From contig NZ_JABXXR010000002.1 of NCBI RefSeq assembly GCF_013376175.1, forward strand, positions 1 to 64,000: a DNA stretch of 64,000 nucleotides, in the 5' to 3' direction. Positions within the stretch are counted from its first letter, which is position 1, and each line of letters starts with the position of its first letter. The notes beneath the pieces were generated by a model that was not told the origin of the DNA, made no database searches, and saw only the letters and a list, made by a program, of their open reading frames with translations. The translations under genes were made by a program, and so were the position numbers. Below are positions 1 to 8,406 of this stretch, piece after piece. This stretch comes from Ameyamaea chiangmaiensis (lineage in GTDB: Bacteria; Pseudomonadota; Alphaproteobacteria; Acetobacterales; Acetobacteraceae).

Positions 1-215
1 CATTCCGTCACGCGGGCCTCGATCTCCGCCGACGGCACGACGCGCAACGGCGGGGCGGGAGGCGTATCGGGCGCGCGCAATGCGGTGGGCAGCGGAGTCG
101 CGGCCGTCTGGCCGGGCGTGCCCCCAGCGCAGGAACTGAGCAGAAGCACGAGCGGCGCCAGCCGGGACAGGACGGTGTGGCGGCGTGGTGGGCGGTGGTG
201 ATGTGTGCGGAGCAT
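1..215 (-). CDS. Putative lipoprotein, N-terminal part only
   Basis: The gene runs leftwards off the window, so only its first 71 codons are visible. The ATG at 215 opens a frame with a basic N-terminus (His- and Arg-rich), a hydrophobic stretch around residues 19-28 and a lipobox ending LLSSC with the Cys at residue 29, followed by a Gly/Thr/Pro/Ala-rich linker. This is the pattern of an exported lipoprotein anchored by an acylated Cys. The remaining domain lies outside the window, so no function can be given. The upstream neighbour on the same strand is a TerC-family gene 114 bp away. Confidence 0.6.
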   Translation of the reverse strand, partial: MLRTHHHRPPRRHTVLSRLAPLVLLLSSCAGGTPGQTAATPLPTALRAPDTPPAPPLRVVPSAEIEARVTE

Positions 216-329
216 GGACGTCTTTTATGAAGATCGGACGATCGTGGCGTGGGCAGCCGATACGATCCAGCGTTGCGCGTCCGGCGGCAAGAGAGCAACC
301 GGCAGATCGCCCCCGCGTCGGGCGGCGGG

Positions 330-929
330 TCAGGTCACGCTGTGCCACACCTCGCCGCCACCGCGCACGATAAGCTCGATGGCCACACCCAGCACGATGA
401 GCAGACCGATCCACCCGATCCAGCGGAAGCGTTCCAGCAGGCGCGCGATCAGTTCGGCGGCCAGACCCATCAGCACGACCGACAGCGCCAGTCCCGTGAC
501 CAGAACCCAGGGATGGCCGATTGCGGCCCCTGCGACGGCCAGCACGTTGTCCAGGCTCATGGACAGGTCGGCCACGATGATGCGGATGATGGCCGAGCGC
601 AGGTCGGGCGGCGGCGCGCCGACGGCGGACGCGTCATGGCTTGCGCGCATCTCCCGGAACATCCGGTAGCACACCCACAGCAGCAGAAGGCCGCCGGCCA
701 GCGTCAGGCCGATGACGGCCAGAAGGCGCGTCGCCACCAGCGCGAGCAGCACGCGGATCAGGGCCGCGCCGATCACGCCGGCCAGAATAGCGATGCGGCG
801 CGGGCGCGCCGGCAGACCCCGAACAGCCAGCCCCACGACGATCGCATTGTCGCCGGCCAGAGTGATGTCGATGGCCACGACCTTCAGAAGGGCCAGAATG
901 GCGGCGGTGTCGAACGGCAACAGGGGCAT
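330..929 (-). CDS. TerC-family integral membrane protein (YjbE type)
   Basis: A 199-residue, very hydrophobic protein with about six to seven membrane segments. It carries the two acidic motifs typical of the TerC family inside membrane helices: LAGDNAIVVG near residue 25 and DLSMSLDNVLAVAG near residue 120. TerC relatives are linked to tellurite resistance and metal (often Mn) efflux or metalation of exported proteins. Which role applies here cannot be read from the sequence. The ATG at 929 is the only sensible start. It is divergent from purB, about 160 bp away. Confidence 0.85.
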   Translation of the reverse strand: MPLLPFDTAAILALLKVVAIDITLAGDNAIVVGLAVRGLPARPRRIAILAGVIGAALIRVLLALVATRLLAVIGLTLAGGLLLLWVCYRMFREMRASHDASAVGAPPPDLRSAIIRIIVADLSMSLDNVLAVAGAAIGHPWVLVTGLALSVVLMGLAAELIARLLERFRWIGWIGLLIVLGVAIELIVRGGGEVWHSVT

Positions 930-1087
930 ACTTTCGTGTCAGGTGCGCCAAACTAGGGCGAGGACCCCTCGTGCCGCAATATCCGGCGCGACGCGGGCTG
1001 AGAAATGGGCTAGAGGGGGCCCGACGCCGGCGCCTGCCCGCAGTGCCGGTCCGCCTCGACCGAACAGCACAGGAAGCGAACACGCCC

Positions 1088-2437
1088 ATGGTCCCGCGCT
1101 ACACCCGACCCGTCATGGCCGCCATCTGGGCGCCCGAGAACCGTTACCGTATCTGGTTCGAGATCGAGGCCCTGGCCTGCGAGGCGATGGCCGACTACGG
1201 CGCGATCCCCAAGGAGGCCGCCCGGACGATCCGCACGAACGGCGACGCCGCCATGGCCGCGTTTTCCGACGCCGATATCGCCCGCATCGACGAGATCGAG
1301 GCGACGACCCGCCACGACGTCATCGCCTTCCTGACCTGGCTGGCCGAGAAGGTCGGACCCGACAGCCGCTTCGTGCATCTGGGGATGACGTCGTCGGATG
1401 TGCTCGACACCTGTTTCTCGGTGCAGTTGAAGCAAGCGGCCGATCTTTTGCTCGAAGATCTGGACATGCTGCTCGCGGCGCTGCGGGCACGTGCGTTCGA
1501 ACACAAGTACACGCTGACCATCGGCCGCAGCCACGCGATCCATGCCGAGCCGACCTCGTTCGGGCTCAAGCTCGCCGGGCACTACGCCGAGTTCGCGCGC
1601 AACCGCGAGCGCCTTGTGGCCGCACGCGCCGAAATCGCGACCTGCGCGATCTCCGGCGCGGTCGGTACCTTCGCCCATGTCGATCCGCGCGTGGAGACCT
1701 TCGTGGCCGAACGCCTCGGGCTGGCCGCCGAGCCGGTGTCGACGCAGGTGATCCCCCGCGACCGCCATGCGGCGTTCTTCTGCACCCTGGCGGTCATCGC
1801 CAGCGGCATCGAACGTCTGGCCACCGAGGTCCGTCATCTCCAGCGTTCGGAAGTGCGCGAGGCGGAAGAGTTCTTCCATCCTGGGCAGAAGGGCTCGTCG
1901 GCCATGCCGCACAAGCGCAACCCGGTACTGTCGGAAAACCTGACCGGGCTTGCGCGTCTGGTGCGCTCTCACGCGATTCCGGCGCTGGAGAACGTCGCGC
2001 TGTGGCATGAGCGCGACATCAGCCATTCCTCGGTGGAGCGCAACATCGGACCGGATGCAACGATCGGGCTTGATTTCGCCCTCGCGCGTCTGTCGGGGAT
2101 GATGGAAAAGCTGGTCGTCTATCCCGAGCAGATGCTGGCGAACATGGAGAGCCTCGGCGGGGTCGTTCATTCGGGCGAGGTTCTGCTGGCACTGGCGCGT
2201 TCGGGCATCTCGCGCGAGGACGCCTATCGGATCGTGCAGCACAACGCGATGGCGACGTGGACCAATCTGGGTAAACCCGGCGGCCGCACCTTCCGCGAGA
2301 ACCTGGACGCTGACCCGGACGTCGCGGGCCGGGTGCCGGCCGATGTTCTGGACGCGGCGTTCGACGCGCGCATGCATCTCGGGGCGCTCGACCACGTGTT
2401 CACCCGCGTGTTCGGCGAGGCGGGACCCGCCGCCTAA
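1088..2437 (+). CDS. purB: Adenylosuccinate lyase
   Basis: A 449-residue cytosolic lyase that acts twice in purine synthesis: SAICAR to AICAR plus fumarate, and adenylosuccinate to AMP plus fumarate. The start at 1088 gives MVPRYTRPVMAAIW, which matches the N-terminus of Bacillus-type PurB; the frame is open further upstream, but without family similarity. The fumarase/aspartase superfamily signature GSSAMPHKRNP is present near residue 275, and the TSSDVLDT segment near residue 100 is part of the active site. The weak ribosome binding site AGGAAG lies about 10 bases upstream. It is followed 93 bp later by purC and the rest of the purine genes. Confidence 0.95.
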   Translation: MVPRYTRPVMAAIWAPENRYRIWFEIEALACEAMADYGAIPKEAARTIRTNGDAAMAAFSDADIARIDEIEATTRHDVIAFLTWLAEKVGPDSRFVHLGMTSSDVLDTCFSVQLKQAADLLLEDLDMLLAALRARAFEHKYTLTIGRSHAIHAEPTSFGLKLAGHYAEFARNRERLVAARAEIATCAISGAVGTFAHVDPRVETFVAERLGLAAEPVSTQVIPRDRHAAFFCTLAVIASGIERLATEVRHLQRSEVREAEEFFHPGQKGSSAMPHKRNPVLSENLTGLARLVRSHAIPALENVALWHERDISHSSVERNIGPDATIGLDFALARLSGMMEKLVVYPEQMLANMESLGGVVHSGEVLLALARSGISREDAYRIVQHNAMATWTNLGKPGGRTFRENLDADPDVAGRVPADVLDAAFDARMHLGALDHVFTRVFGEAGPAA

Positions 2438-2446
2438 CTTCTATCC

Positions 2447-2480
2447 TCGCGGGGCAAAGGCTGCTATGACCGCCCCGCGA
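2447..2480 (+). terminator. Hairpin between purB and purC
   Basis: Arms 2447-2455 and 2472-2480 are a perfect 9-bp inverted repeat (TCGCGGGGC / GCCCCGCGA) with a 16-base loop. No T-run follows, so it is not a classical intrinsic terminator. It could weaken read-through from purB or be a purC leader structure. Confidence 0.3.
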
Positions 2481-2530
2481 ACTTCGGGCCGTTTCGGTCG
2501 ATCACGTTGAGACGACAGGTAAGGATGAGA

Positions 2531-3295
2531 ATGGCACGCCGCCGCCAGCTGTACGAGGGTAAAGCGAAGATCCTGTTCGAAGGACCGGAGCCCGGCACGA
2601 TCGTACAATACTTCAAGGACGATGCCACGGCCGGGAATGGCGCGAAGAAAGGCATCATCACCGGCAAGGGCGTGCTGAACAATCGCATCAGCGAACACCT
2701 GATGCTGCGCCTGCACGATATCGGGATCCCGACCCATTTCATCCGTCGCCTGAACATGCGCGAGCAGCTGGTGCGTGAGGTGGAGATCATCCCGCTGGAG
2801 GTCGTGGTGCGCAACATCGCCGCGGGTTCGCTGGCCAAGCGGCTGGGCATCCCCGAGGGGACGCGCCTGCCGCGCTCGATCATCGAGTATTATTACAAGA
2901 ACGACAGCCTCAACGACCCGATGGTGTCCGAAGAGCACATCACCGCGTTCGGCTGGGCCAACGTTCAGGATCTGGACGACATGGCGGCACTCGCCCTGCG
3001 CACGAACGATTTCCTGATGGGCGTGTTCATCGGAGTCGGTATCCAGCTTGTGGACTTCAAGCTGGAATTCGGGCGCCAGTGGGAAAACGAGGACATGCGC
3101 ATCGTCCTGGCCGACGAGATTTCGCCCGACAACTGCCGCCTGTGGGACGCCAAGACGAGCGAGAAGCTCGACAAGGACCGGTTCCGCCGCGATCTCGGCA
3201 AGGTCGAGGAAGCCTATCAGGAAGTGGCGCGACGACTGGGCATTCTGCCCGAGGCCGGGAACGGCGACATGAAGGGACCGGAGGTCATGCAATGA
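2531..3295 (+). CDS. purC: Phosphoribosylaminoimidazole-succinocarboxamide synthase (SAICAR synthetase)
   Basis: A 254-residue ATP-dependent ligase joining CAIR and aspartate to form SAICAR, the step just before PurB. The N-terminal [15 protein letters not shown] and the central [17 protein letters not shown] are diagnostic SAICAR synthetase motifs. Three in-frame starts exist (TTG 2507, ATG 2525, ATG 2531). The ATG at 2531 is preferred because the AGG-rich ribosome binding region ends about six bases before it and the protein then begins [10 protein letters not shown] like relatives. Its stop overlaps the purS start by four bases (ATGA), which suggests translational coupling. Confidence 0.94.
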   Translation: MARRRQLYEGKAKILFEGPEPGTIVQYFKDDATAGNGAKKGIITGKGVLNNRISEHLMLRLHDIGIPTHFIRRLNMREQLVREVEIIPLEVVVRNIAAGSLAKRLGIPEGTRLPRSIIEYYYKNDSLNDPMVSEEHITAFGWANVQDLDDMAALALRTNDFLMGVFIGVGIQLVDFKLEFGRQWENEDMRIVLADEISPDNCRLWDAKTSEKLDKDRFRRDLGKVEEAYQEVARRLGILPEAGNGDMKGPEVMQ

Positions 3296-3534
3296 AGGTT
3301 CGGGTGACGGTCATGCTCAAGGACGGCGTCCTCGACCCGCAGGGCAAAGCCATTGCACATGCGTTGCATGTTCTCGACTTCGGTTCGGTCGGCGAGGTAC
3401 GTGCCGGTCGCGTGATCGAACTGGAGATCGCCGAGACCGATGCCGACAAGGCCCGCGCGCAGGGTGACGCCATGGCCCGCGCGCTGCTGGCCAATCTGGT
3501 GATCGAGGATTTCACGGTCGAGGTGGTGGCATGA
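3292..3534 (+). CDS. purS: Phosphoribosylformylglycinamidine synthase, PurS subunit
   Basis: An 80-residue small subunit of the three-part FGAM synthase (PurS, PurQ, PurL), where it bridges the glutaminase and synthetase subunits. The sequence [18 protein letters not shown], then a conserved G-V-G-E-V-R-like stretch ([15 protein letters not shown]), is typical PurS. It starts within the purC stop (ATGA, 3292-3295) and its own stop overlaps the next gene by four bases. Length and position before purQ and purL fit the small-subunit type of the enzyme. Confidence 0.93.
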   Translation: MKVRVTVMLKDGVLDPQGKAIAHALHVLDFGSVGEVRAGRVIELEIAETDADKARAQGDAMARALLANLVIEDFTVEVVA

Positions 3535-3899
3535 AACGAATTGTCCTCGCCCTCGCGCTGACGGCCTGTGCCGCCACGCCCGCTCTGGCGCAACGCGTCT
3601 CGCCGCTGACCGCGGGAAAGTTCGTGCAGATCTGCTCGCGTCAGGCCGGCGCCCAGATTTGCGACGCGTATATCTCGGGCATTGCCGACGCCGGTGCTCT
3701 GTCGAAGGTGAGCGCCAAAAACGAGGGCGACGCAGGCGCCATCGCCGGTTTCTGCATCCCCAACGCGACCACGGGTGCGGAAATGCGCGCCAAGGTCGTG
3801 ACGTGGCTACGGGGGCATGACTCCGTGCTCGGCGCGCCGGTCGGCGAGGGGGTCTTCGCGGCCCTTCACGATGCGTGGCCCTGCGGCGCTGCCAAATGA
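3531..3899 (+). CDS. Secreted Rap1a/Tai-like small protein within the purine operon
   Basis: A 122-residue protein with a clear Sec signal peptide (KR, a hydrophobic stretch, then ATPALAQ; likely cleavage near residue 21). The mature part has conserved-looking Cys residues in [21 protein letters not shown] and later Cys in AGFCIPN and AWPCGAAK. This resembles the Rap1a/Tai domain, first described for immunity proteins of type VI effectors but also found in many unlinked periplasmic proteins. It overlaps purS by ATGA at its start and purQ by ATGA at its end, so it is translated as part of the purine operon although it is exported. No effector gene is nearby. The family call is from motif memory only. 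Confidence 0.75.
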   Translation: MKRIVLALALTACAATPALAQRVSPLTAGKFVQICSRQAGAQICDAYISGIADAGALSKVSAKNEGDAGAIAGFCIPNATTGAEMRAKVVTWLRGHDSVLGAPVGEGVFAALHDAWPCGAAK

Positions 3900-4597
3900 A
3901 GGCCGGGATCGTCGTCTTCCCCGGGACCAACCGGGAACGGGACATGGCCATCGCCCTGAAAAGGGTGACGGGGCAGGCGCCGGCGATGCTCTGGCATCGT
4001 GATACGACGCTGCCGAAACTCGATCTGATCGTGTTGCCCGGCGGCTTCAGCCACGGCGACTACCTGCGGTGCGGCGCCATGGCGGCGCACGCGCCCCTGA
4101 TGGCCGAAGTGCGGGCGTTCGCGGCGGCTGGCGGCCATATCCTGGGCGTCTGCAACGGGTTCCAGATCCTGACCGAAGCCCAGATTCTGCCGGGTGCTTT
4201 GCTGCGCAACGCGAACCTGCGTTTCCTGTCGCAGGACTGCCACTTGCGGGTCGAGCGCGCGGACACCGCGTTTACGCGGCTGTGGGCCAAGGGGGACGTG
4301 TTCCGCACCCCGATGGCGCATGGCGACGGCAACTACGTGGCCGACCCGGCGACGATCGAGCGCCTCGAAGGCGAAGGGCGGGTGGCGTTTCGCTATGCTC
4401 GCCCCGATGGCACGGTCGCCGCGGACGATCAGGCGCACAATCCGAACGGCAGCCTGAACGCCATCGCGGGTGTGTTCAGCGAGAATTTGCGTATCTGCGG
4501 CATGATGCCCCATCCGGAGGATCTGGTCGATCCGCTGATGGGGGGCGAGGACGGAAAACCGCTGTTCGCGGGACTTGTGGAGGCTCTTGGCCGGTGA
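3896..4597 (+). CDS. purQ: Phosphoribosylformylglycinamidine synthase, glutaminase subunit PurQ
   Basis: A 233-residue class I glutamine amidotransferase that releases ammonia from glutamine and passes it to PurL for making FGAM. The nucleophile is Cys86 in GVCNGFQ, and the catalytic His/Glu pair lies in MMPHPED near the C-terminus. The N-terminal [11 protein letters not shown] and [15 protein letters not shown] are PurQ signatures. The start ATG (3896) overlaps the stop of the upstream secreted-protein gene, and the stop overlaps the GTG start of purL. All of these spacings indicate one coupled translational unit. Confidence 0.95.
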   Translation: MKAGIVVFPGTNRERDMAIALKRVTGQAPAMLWHRDTTLPKLDLIVLPGGFSHGDYLRCGAMAAHAPLMAEVRAFAAAGGHILGVCNGFQILTEAQILPGALLRNANLRFLSQDCHLRVERADTAFTRLWAKGDVFRTPMAHGDGNYVADPATIERLEGEGRVAFRYARPDGTVAADDQAHNPNGSLNAIAGVFSENLRICGMMPHPEDLVDPLMGGEDGKPLFAGLVEALGR

Positions 4598-6804
4598 GCA
4601 ACGCTGGACAGAAAACCGTCGACGAAGCACTGGCCCGCGAATTCGGGCTGACCGCCGACGAATATGGTAACGTCCTGTCGATCATGGGCCGTACGCCAAG
4701 CCTGACCGAACTGGGCATCTTCTCGGTCATGTGGTCGGAGCACTGCTCCTACAAATCGTCACGCGTGTGGCTCAAGACACTGCCGACGACGGCGCCGTGG
4801 GTCATTCACGGACCGGGCGAGAACGCGGGTGTCGTTGATATCGGACAGGGACTGGCAGCCATCTTCAAGATGGAGAGCCACAATCACCCGTCCTTCATCG
4901 AGCCCTATCAGGGTGCGGCAACCGGCGTCGGCGGCATCCTGCGCGACGTGTTCACCATGGGCGCGCGTCCAGTCGCAAATCTTAACGCGCTGCGTTTTGG
5001 CGATCCGGCCAATCCGCAGACGCGCCGCATCGTCGATGGCGTGGTGCGGGGTGTTGGCGGCTACGGCAACTGCGTCGGCGTGCCCACCGTGGGTGGTGAG
5101 GTCAATTTCCATCCGTCCTACGATGGCAATCCGCTGGTCAATGCCATGACGGTCGGGGTCGCGCGTCAGGACCGGATTTTCCTCTCTGCCGCGGCGGGGC
5201 TCGGCAATCCGGTGATCTATGTCGGCTCCAGCACGGGGCGCGACGGTATTCACGGTGCCACCATGTCGTCGTCGGAGTTTGACGAGGACGCGTTGGCCAA
5301 GCGCCCGACCGTTCAGGTCGGCGACCCGTTCGTCGAAAAACTGCTGATCGAGGCGTGTCTGGAACTGATGGCGACCGATGCGATCGTCGCCATTCAGGAT
5401 ATGGGTGCTGCGGGTCTCACGTCGTCGTCGGTCGAAATGGCCGGCAAGGGCGGGGTGGGCATCGATCTCGACCTGGATGCGGTGCCGCAGCGCGAGCGCG
5501 GCATGTCGGCCTACGAGATGATGCTGTCGGAAAGTCAGGAGCGCATGCTGATGGTGCTGCGCCCGGACCGCACGGACGTCGCACGCACCATTTTCGAAAA
5601 GTGGGAACTCGAGTTCGCGGTCATCGGTCATCTGACCGACACCGGCCGCATCGTCGTACGCCACAAGGGCGCGGTCGAGGCCGACATTCCGCTGGCGCCG
5701 CTGGCTGATCAGGCGCCACTGTATCACCGCCCCACCGCGCCCAGCCCGGCGCCGGCACCGCTGGGTCCGGTCACGGATCCGGTCGGCACCGAGCGCGCGT
5801 TGATGCATCTCATCGGCAGTCCCGACATCGCGTCGCGCGCCTGGGTCTACAACCAGTATGACAGCACGGTGGGTGGCCAGACAGTGCGTCGTCCGGGCTC
5901 CGCCGATGCCGCCATCGTCAAGATCGACGACACGTCGATCGGTCTGGCGCTGACCACGGATTGTACGCCCCGCTATTGCCGGGCGGACGCCCGTACGGGC
6001 GGGGCGCAGGCGGTGGCGGAGGCGTGGCGCAACATCACCGCGACCGGAGCACGGCCGCTTGCCGTGACGGACAACCTGAACTTCGGCAATCCGGAGAAAC
6101 CCGAGGTCATGGGGCAGTTTGCCGCCGCGATCGAGGGTATGGGCGACGCCTGCCGCGCGCTCGACTTCCCGGTCGTCAGCGGGAACGTGTCGCTCTACAA
6201 CGAGACCCGGACGCCCGACGGCACCACCACCGCGATCCTGCCGACGCCCGCCATTGGTGGTCTGGGTGTTCTGGAGGACGTTAGCCAGGCCATCGGCTAC
6301 GGAATGCAGGATGACTGCGACCTGATCCTGGTGGGTGAAACGCGGGGTGAACTGGGTCAGTCGCTGTGGCTGCGCGAGATCCATGGCCGCGAGGATGGGG
6401 CGCCGCCCGTGGTCGATCTGGCCGCCGAGCGAGCCAACGGCGACTTCGTACGGGCGCACATTCTCGGTGGCGACATCGTGGCGTGTCACGACGTCTCCGA
6501 TGGTGGCGTGTTGGTCGGATTGGCGGAAATGGTGATGGCGGGCGGCGTCGGCTGCACGCTGGTCGCACCGCAGTCGGGCATGCGGCCCGAAGCCTTCTGG
6601 TTCGGCGAAGACCAGGCCCGTTACATCGTCGCGGTCCGGAAGGGTGAGACATTCCTTTCCGCTGCCCAGGCCGCCGGGATTGCCGCACGCCCGCTTGGCG
6701 AAAGTGGGGGTGACGGTTTGACATTGCCGCAGGGCGGCACAATATCGATCGCACGCTTGCGTTCAGCGCACGAGGCGTTTTTCCCCGCCCTGATGGACCG
6801 CTGA
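4594..6804 (+). CDS. purL: Phosphoribosylformylglycinamidine synthase, PurL subunit
   Basis: A 736-residue ATP-dependent synthetase subunit converting FGAR plus ammonia to FGAM, of the short form that needs PurS and PurQ. The start is GTG at 4594 inside the purQ stop (GTGA), giving [20 protein letters not shown]. Conserved motifs include [12 protein letters not shown] near residue 50, KMESHNHPS near residue 92, and [16 protein letters not shown], the phosphate- and nucleotide-binding part of PurM-like domains. The second half repeats the fold ([19 protein letters not shown]). It is the last of the overlapping purine genes; bolA follows after 25 bp. Confidence 0.96.
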   Translation: MSNAGQKTVDEALAREFGLTADEYGNVLSIMGRTPSLTELGIFSVMWSEHCSYKSSRVWLKTLPTTAPWVIHGPGENAGVVDIGQGLAAIFKMESHNHPSFIEPYQGAATGVGGILRDVFTMGARPVANLNALRFGDPANPQTRRIVDGVVRGVGGYGNCVGVPTVGGEVNFHPSYDGNPLVNAMTVGVARQDRIFLSAAAGLGNPVIYVGSSTGRDGIHGATMSSSEFDEDALAKRPTVQVGDPFVEKLLIEACLELMATDAIVAIQDMGAAGLTSSSVEMAGKGGVGIDLDLDAVPQRERGMSAYEMMLSESQERMLMVLRPDRTDVARTIFEKWELEFAVIGHLTDTGRIVVRHKGAVEADIPLAPLADQAPLYHRPTAPSPAPAPLGPVTDPVGTERALMHLIGSPDIASRAWVYNQYDSTVGGQTVRRPGSADAAIVKIDDTSIGLALTTDCTPRYCRADARTGGAQAVAEAWRNITATGARPLAVTDNLNFGNPEKPEVMGQFAAAIEGMGDACRALDFPVVSGNVSLYNETRTPDGTTTAILPTPAIGGLGVLEDVSQAIGYGMQDDCDLILVGETRGELGQSLWLREIHGREDGAPPVVDLAAERANGDFVRAHILGGDIVACHDVSDGGVLVGLAEMVMAGGVGCTLVAPQSGMRPEAFWFGEDQARYIVAVRKGETFLSAAQAAGIAARPLGESGGDGLTLPQGGTISIARLRSAHEAFFPALMDR

Positions 6805-6829
6805 GCGCAGGACGCAGGAGAACCGAACC

Positions 6830-7060
6830 ATGCCCATGAGCGCCGCCGAAATTGAAGGTTTTATTCGCACCGCGCTGCCCGATGCGGAGGTCACGGTGGA
6901 GGATCTCGCCGGAGATGGCGACCACTACGCGTGCAAGGTCGTCAGCGAGGCATTTCGCGGCGTATCGCGGGTCAAGCAACACCAGATGGTCTATGACGCG
7001 TTGCAAGGTCGCATGGGCGGCGCGCTTCATGCTCTTGCAGTCCAGACCTCGACGCCCTGA
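6830..7060 (+). CDS. bolA: BolA-family protein
   Basis: A 76-residue BolA/IbaG-type protein. BolA proteins pair with monothiol glutaredoxins to handle [2Fe-2S] clusters. The core GDHYACKVVSEAFRGVSRVKQHQ carries the family pattern, with the invariant His of the RVKQHQMVY helix. A ribosome binding site (AGGAG) lies 10 bases before the ATG; a second ATG two codons later could also serve. It sits directly upstream of the monothiol glutaredoxin gene, an arrangement common in alphaproteobacteria that matches the known physical partnership. Confidence 0.9.
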   Translation: MPMSAAEIEGFIRTALPDAEVTVEDLAGDGDHYACKVVSEAFRGVSRVKQHQMVYDALQGRMGGALHALAVQTSTP

Positions 7061-7096
7061 GCGGCGTCTTTCGAATTTGTGACAGGAACCCGTCTC

Positions 7097-7432
7097 ATGG
7101 CAGACACCATTCAGCAGCGTATCCAGAACCAGATCGACGCCAACCCCGTCATGCTGTTCATGAAGGGCGACGCGATGTTCCCACAGTGCGGTTTCTCCGC
7201 GCGCGTGGTGCAGATCCTCAACCATTCCGGCGTGCCGTTCACCACCGCCAATGTGCTGGAAGACCCCGAACTGCGCGACGGGATCAAGAGCTTCTCGAAC
7301 TGGCCCACCATTCCGCAGCTATACGTCAAGGGGGAGTTCGTCGGCGGCTGCGACATCGTGACCGAGATGTTCCAGAGTGGTGAACTCGAGACTCTGCTGG
7401 CCGACAAGGGCATCGCCACCAAGGCGGCCTGA
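7097..7432 (+). CDS. grxD: Monothiol glutaredoxin (Grx4 family)
   Basis: A 111-residue monothiol glutaredoxin. The active site appears as CGFS within [15 protein letters not shown], with one redox Cys, and the glutathione-binding elements [19 protein letters not shown] follow. Such proteins bind a glutathione-ligated [2Fe-2S] cluster and deliver it to acceptors, often together with BolA, which is encoded just upstream. The ATG at 7097 is chosen over an in-frame GTG at 7079 because the resulting N-terminus, [13 protein letters not shown], fits the family. A strong intrinsic terminator follows 26 bp after the stop. Confidence 0.93.
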   Translation: MADTIQQRIQNQIDANPVMLFMKGDAMFPQCGFSARVVQILNHSGVPFTTANVLEDPELRDGIKSFSNWPTIPQLYVKGEFVGGCDIVTEMFQSGELETLLADKGIATKAA

Positions 7433-7457
7433 CTGCTGGCCGCGCGCCTGAGGAAAG

Positions 7458-7489
7458 ATGCCGCCCCCGCTCGGGGCGGCATTTTTTTT
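7458..7489 (+). terminator. Intrinsic terminator after grxD
   Basis: A perfect 10-bp GC-rich stem (7458-7467 with 7473-7482) has a 5-base loop and is followed by a run of T residues to 7489. This is a textbook rho-independent terminator closing the pur-bolA-grxD transcription unit. Confidence 0.93.
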
Positions 7490-7509
7490 GCGCCCTTCGC
7501 GCGAAGTGC

Positions 7510-7538
7510 TTGCTCTGCGGCCCAAGTTGTTTCTAAAT
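7510..7538 (+). promoter_or_regulatory. Possible sigma-70 promoter for the small exported protein
   Basis: TTGCTC (7510-7515) and CTAAAT (7533-7538) are separated by 17 bases and lie 33 bp before the ATG at 7571. The -10 match is only partial. The position after a terminator and before an isolated gene makes a promoter here likely. Confidence 0.35.
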
Positions 7539-7570
7539 CGCAGCACTTTCAGAGCGGATCGGGAAAAAAC

Positions 7571-7900
7571 ATGGCGCGACGTACGATGCGTAAGGCCACG
7601 CTTCTTGTGGCCGGCTTCGGATTTGCCGGAATGGCCTGCAGTTCACACGCGGCGCATGCCCAGCGCTCTCCCATCACGGATATGGAAGCGAGCCGTCTGA
7701 CGCTGGATGCTCTGACCGCTGTCCCGGTCGAACATCACGTCGCCTATCGTCGCGTGGCCGCACATACGTCGTCGCGCAACGCGGCAACGGTACGCGCGCA
7801 TGCTATCGCGACGCATGGCCGCGCGGAGGTGAGAGAGGTCGTCTATCATCCACACACCGCATCCCACGCGATCAAGCGGAAGACGCGTCATCGCACCTGA
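7571..7900 (+). CDS. Small basic exported protein of unknown function
   Basis: A 109-residue protein not recognised as any family. The N-terminus (MARRTMRKA, hydrophobic stretch, SSHAAHAQ) is a convincing signal peptide with likely cleavage near residue 31. The mature part is short, strongly basic and rich in Arg, His, Ala and Thr, ending in a KRKTRHRT-like tail, with no Cys. It is an isolated transcription unit between the grxD terminator and the convergent yraN gene. It may bind the cell surface or nucleic acid, but that is a guess from charge alone. Confidence 0.6.
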   Translation: MARRTMRKATLLVAGFGFAGMACSSHAAHAQRSPITDMEASRLTLDALTAVPVEHHVAYRRVAAHTSSRNAATVRAHAIATHGRAEVREVVYHPHTASHAIKRKTRHRT

Positions 7901-7919
7901 CGGGTCAACGAACCGTCAG
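7897..7919. terminator. Short hairpin between convergent genes
   Basis: Arms 7897-7903 (CTGACGG) and 7913-7919 (CCGTCAG) form a 7-bp perfect stem that overlaps the stop codons of both convergent genes. No T-run is present, so its termination activity is uncertain. Confidence 0.3.
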
Positions 7920-8302
7920 ATTTCCCGAAAGGCGTCTGCGATTCGTCGCATGGCGCCTTTTTTGTCGACCGTCACCACATCGAAGCGCACGCTTCCGATG
8001 GTCTCGACCTCGTGTTGTGCAAGCCAGTGACGCGCCGCTTCGACCAGGCGCGCCTGTTGCGCGGGACCAAGGGCGAACGCGGCCTCCTCAGCGCTTTGAC
8101 GCGCCTTGACCTCGATGAAGGCCAGCGTCGTGCCATACGTGGCGATGATGTCGATCTCGCCGCCCGCCATACGGACGCGGCGGTCCAGGATCGTCCACCC
8201 CTCCCTTGCCAGGGCGTTGGCCACACGCTCTTCGGCGCGGGCGCCACGACGATAGGCGAGAGCCCCTCGCGCCGGGCGATCGAGACGTGTGAAGCGGGAC
8301 AC
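7916..8302 (-). CDS. yraN: YraN/UPF0102 family endonuclease-like protein
   Basis: A 128-residue protein of the UPF0102 family, which has a restriction-endonuclease-like fold. The family pattern is clear: RGARAEERVANALAREGW, then AGGEIDIIA with the acidic residues of the fold, and TLAFIEVKARQS, the E-x-K element. The physiological role is not well defined; the fold resembles Holliday-junction resolvases and related nucleases. It is usually found beside rsmI, but here it stands alone, divergent from cardiolipin synthase and convergent with the small exported protein gene. Confidence 0.88.
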   Translation of the reverse strand: MSRFTRLDRPARGALAYRRGARAEERVANALAREGWTILDRRVRMAGGEIDIIATYGTTLAFIEVKARQSAEEAAFALGPAQQARLVEAARHWLAQHEVETIGSVRFDVVTVDKKGAMRRIADAFREI

Positions 8303-8406
8303 GGAGCCTTTCCCCCATCTTGTGCTGGCGAACGAGTTTGTATCTCTTGAAGGTTAATGCGGCGTGGACAGTCCCGTCCGCGTGGCTTTCCGCCGAGCAC
8401 CCGATC

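Noticed and set aside
3531-3899. A type VI effector-immunity pair
   Set aside because: The Rap1a-like protein is alone among purine genes; no effector or secretion gene is nearby, so the immunity label is not warranted.
4759-6489. A 576-codon open frame antisense to purL
   Set aside because: PurL is certain on the other strand; the antisense product is His/Arg/Gly-rich without motifs.
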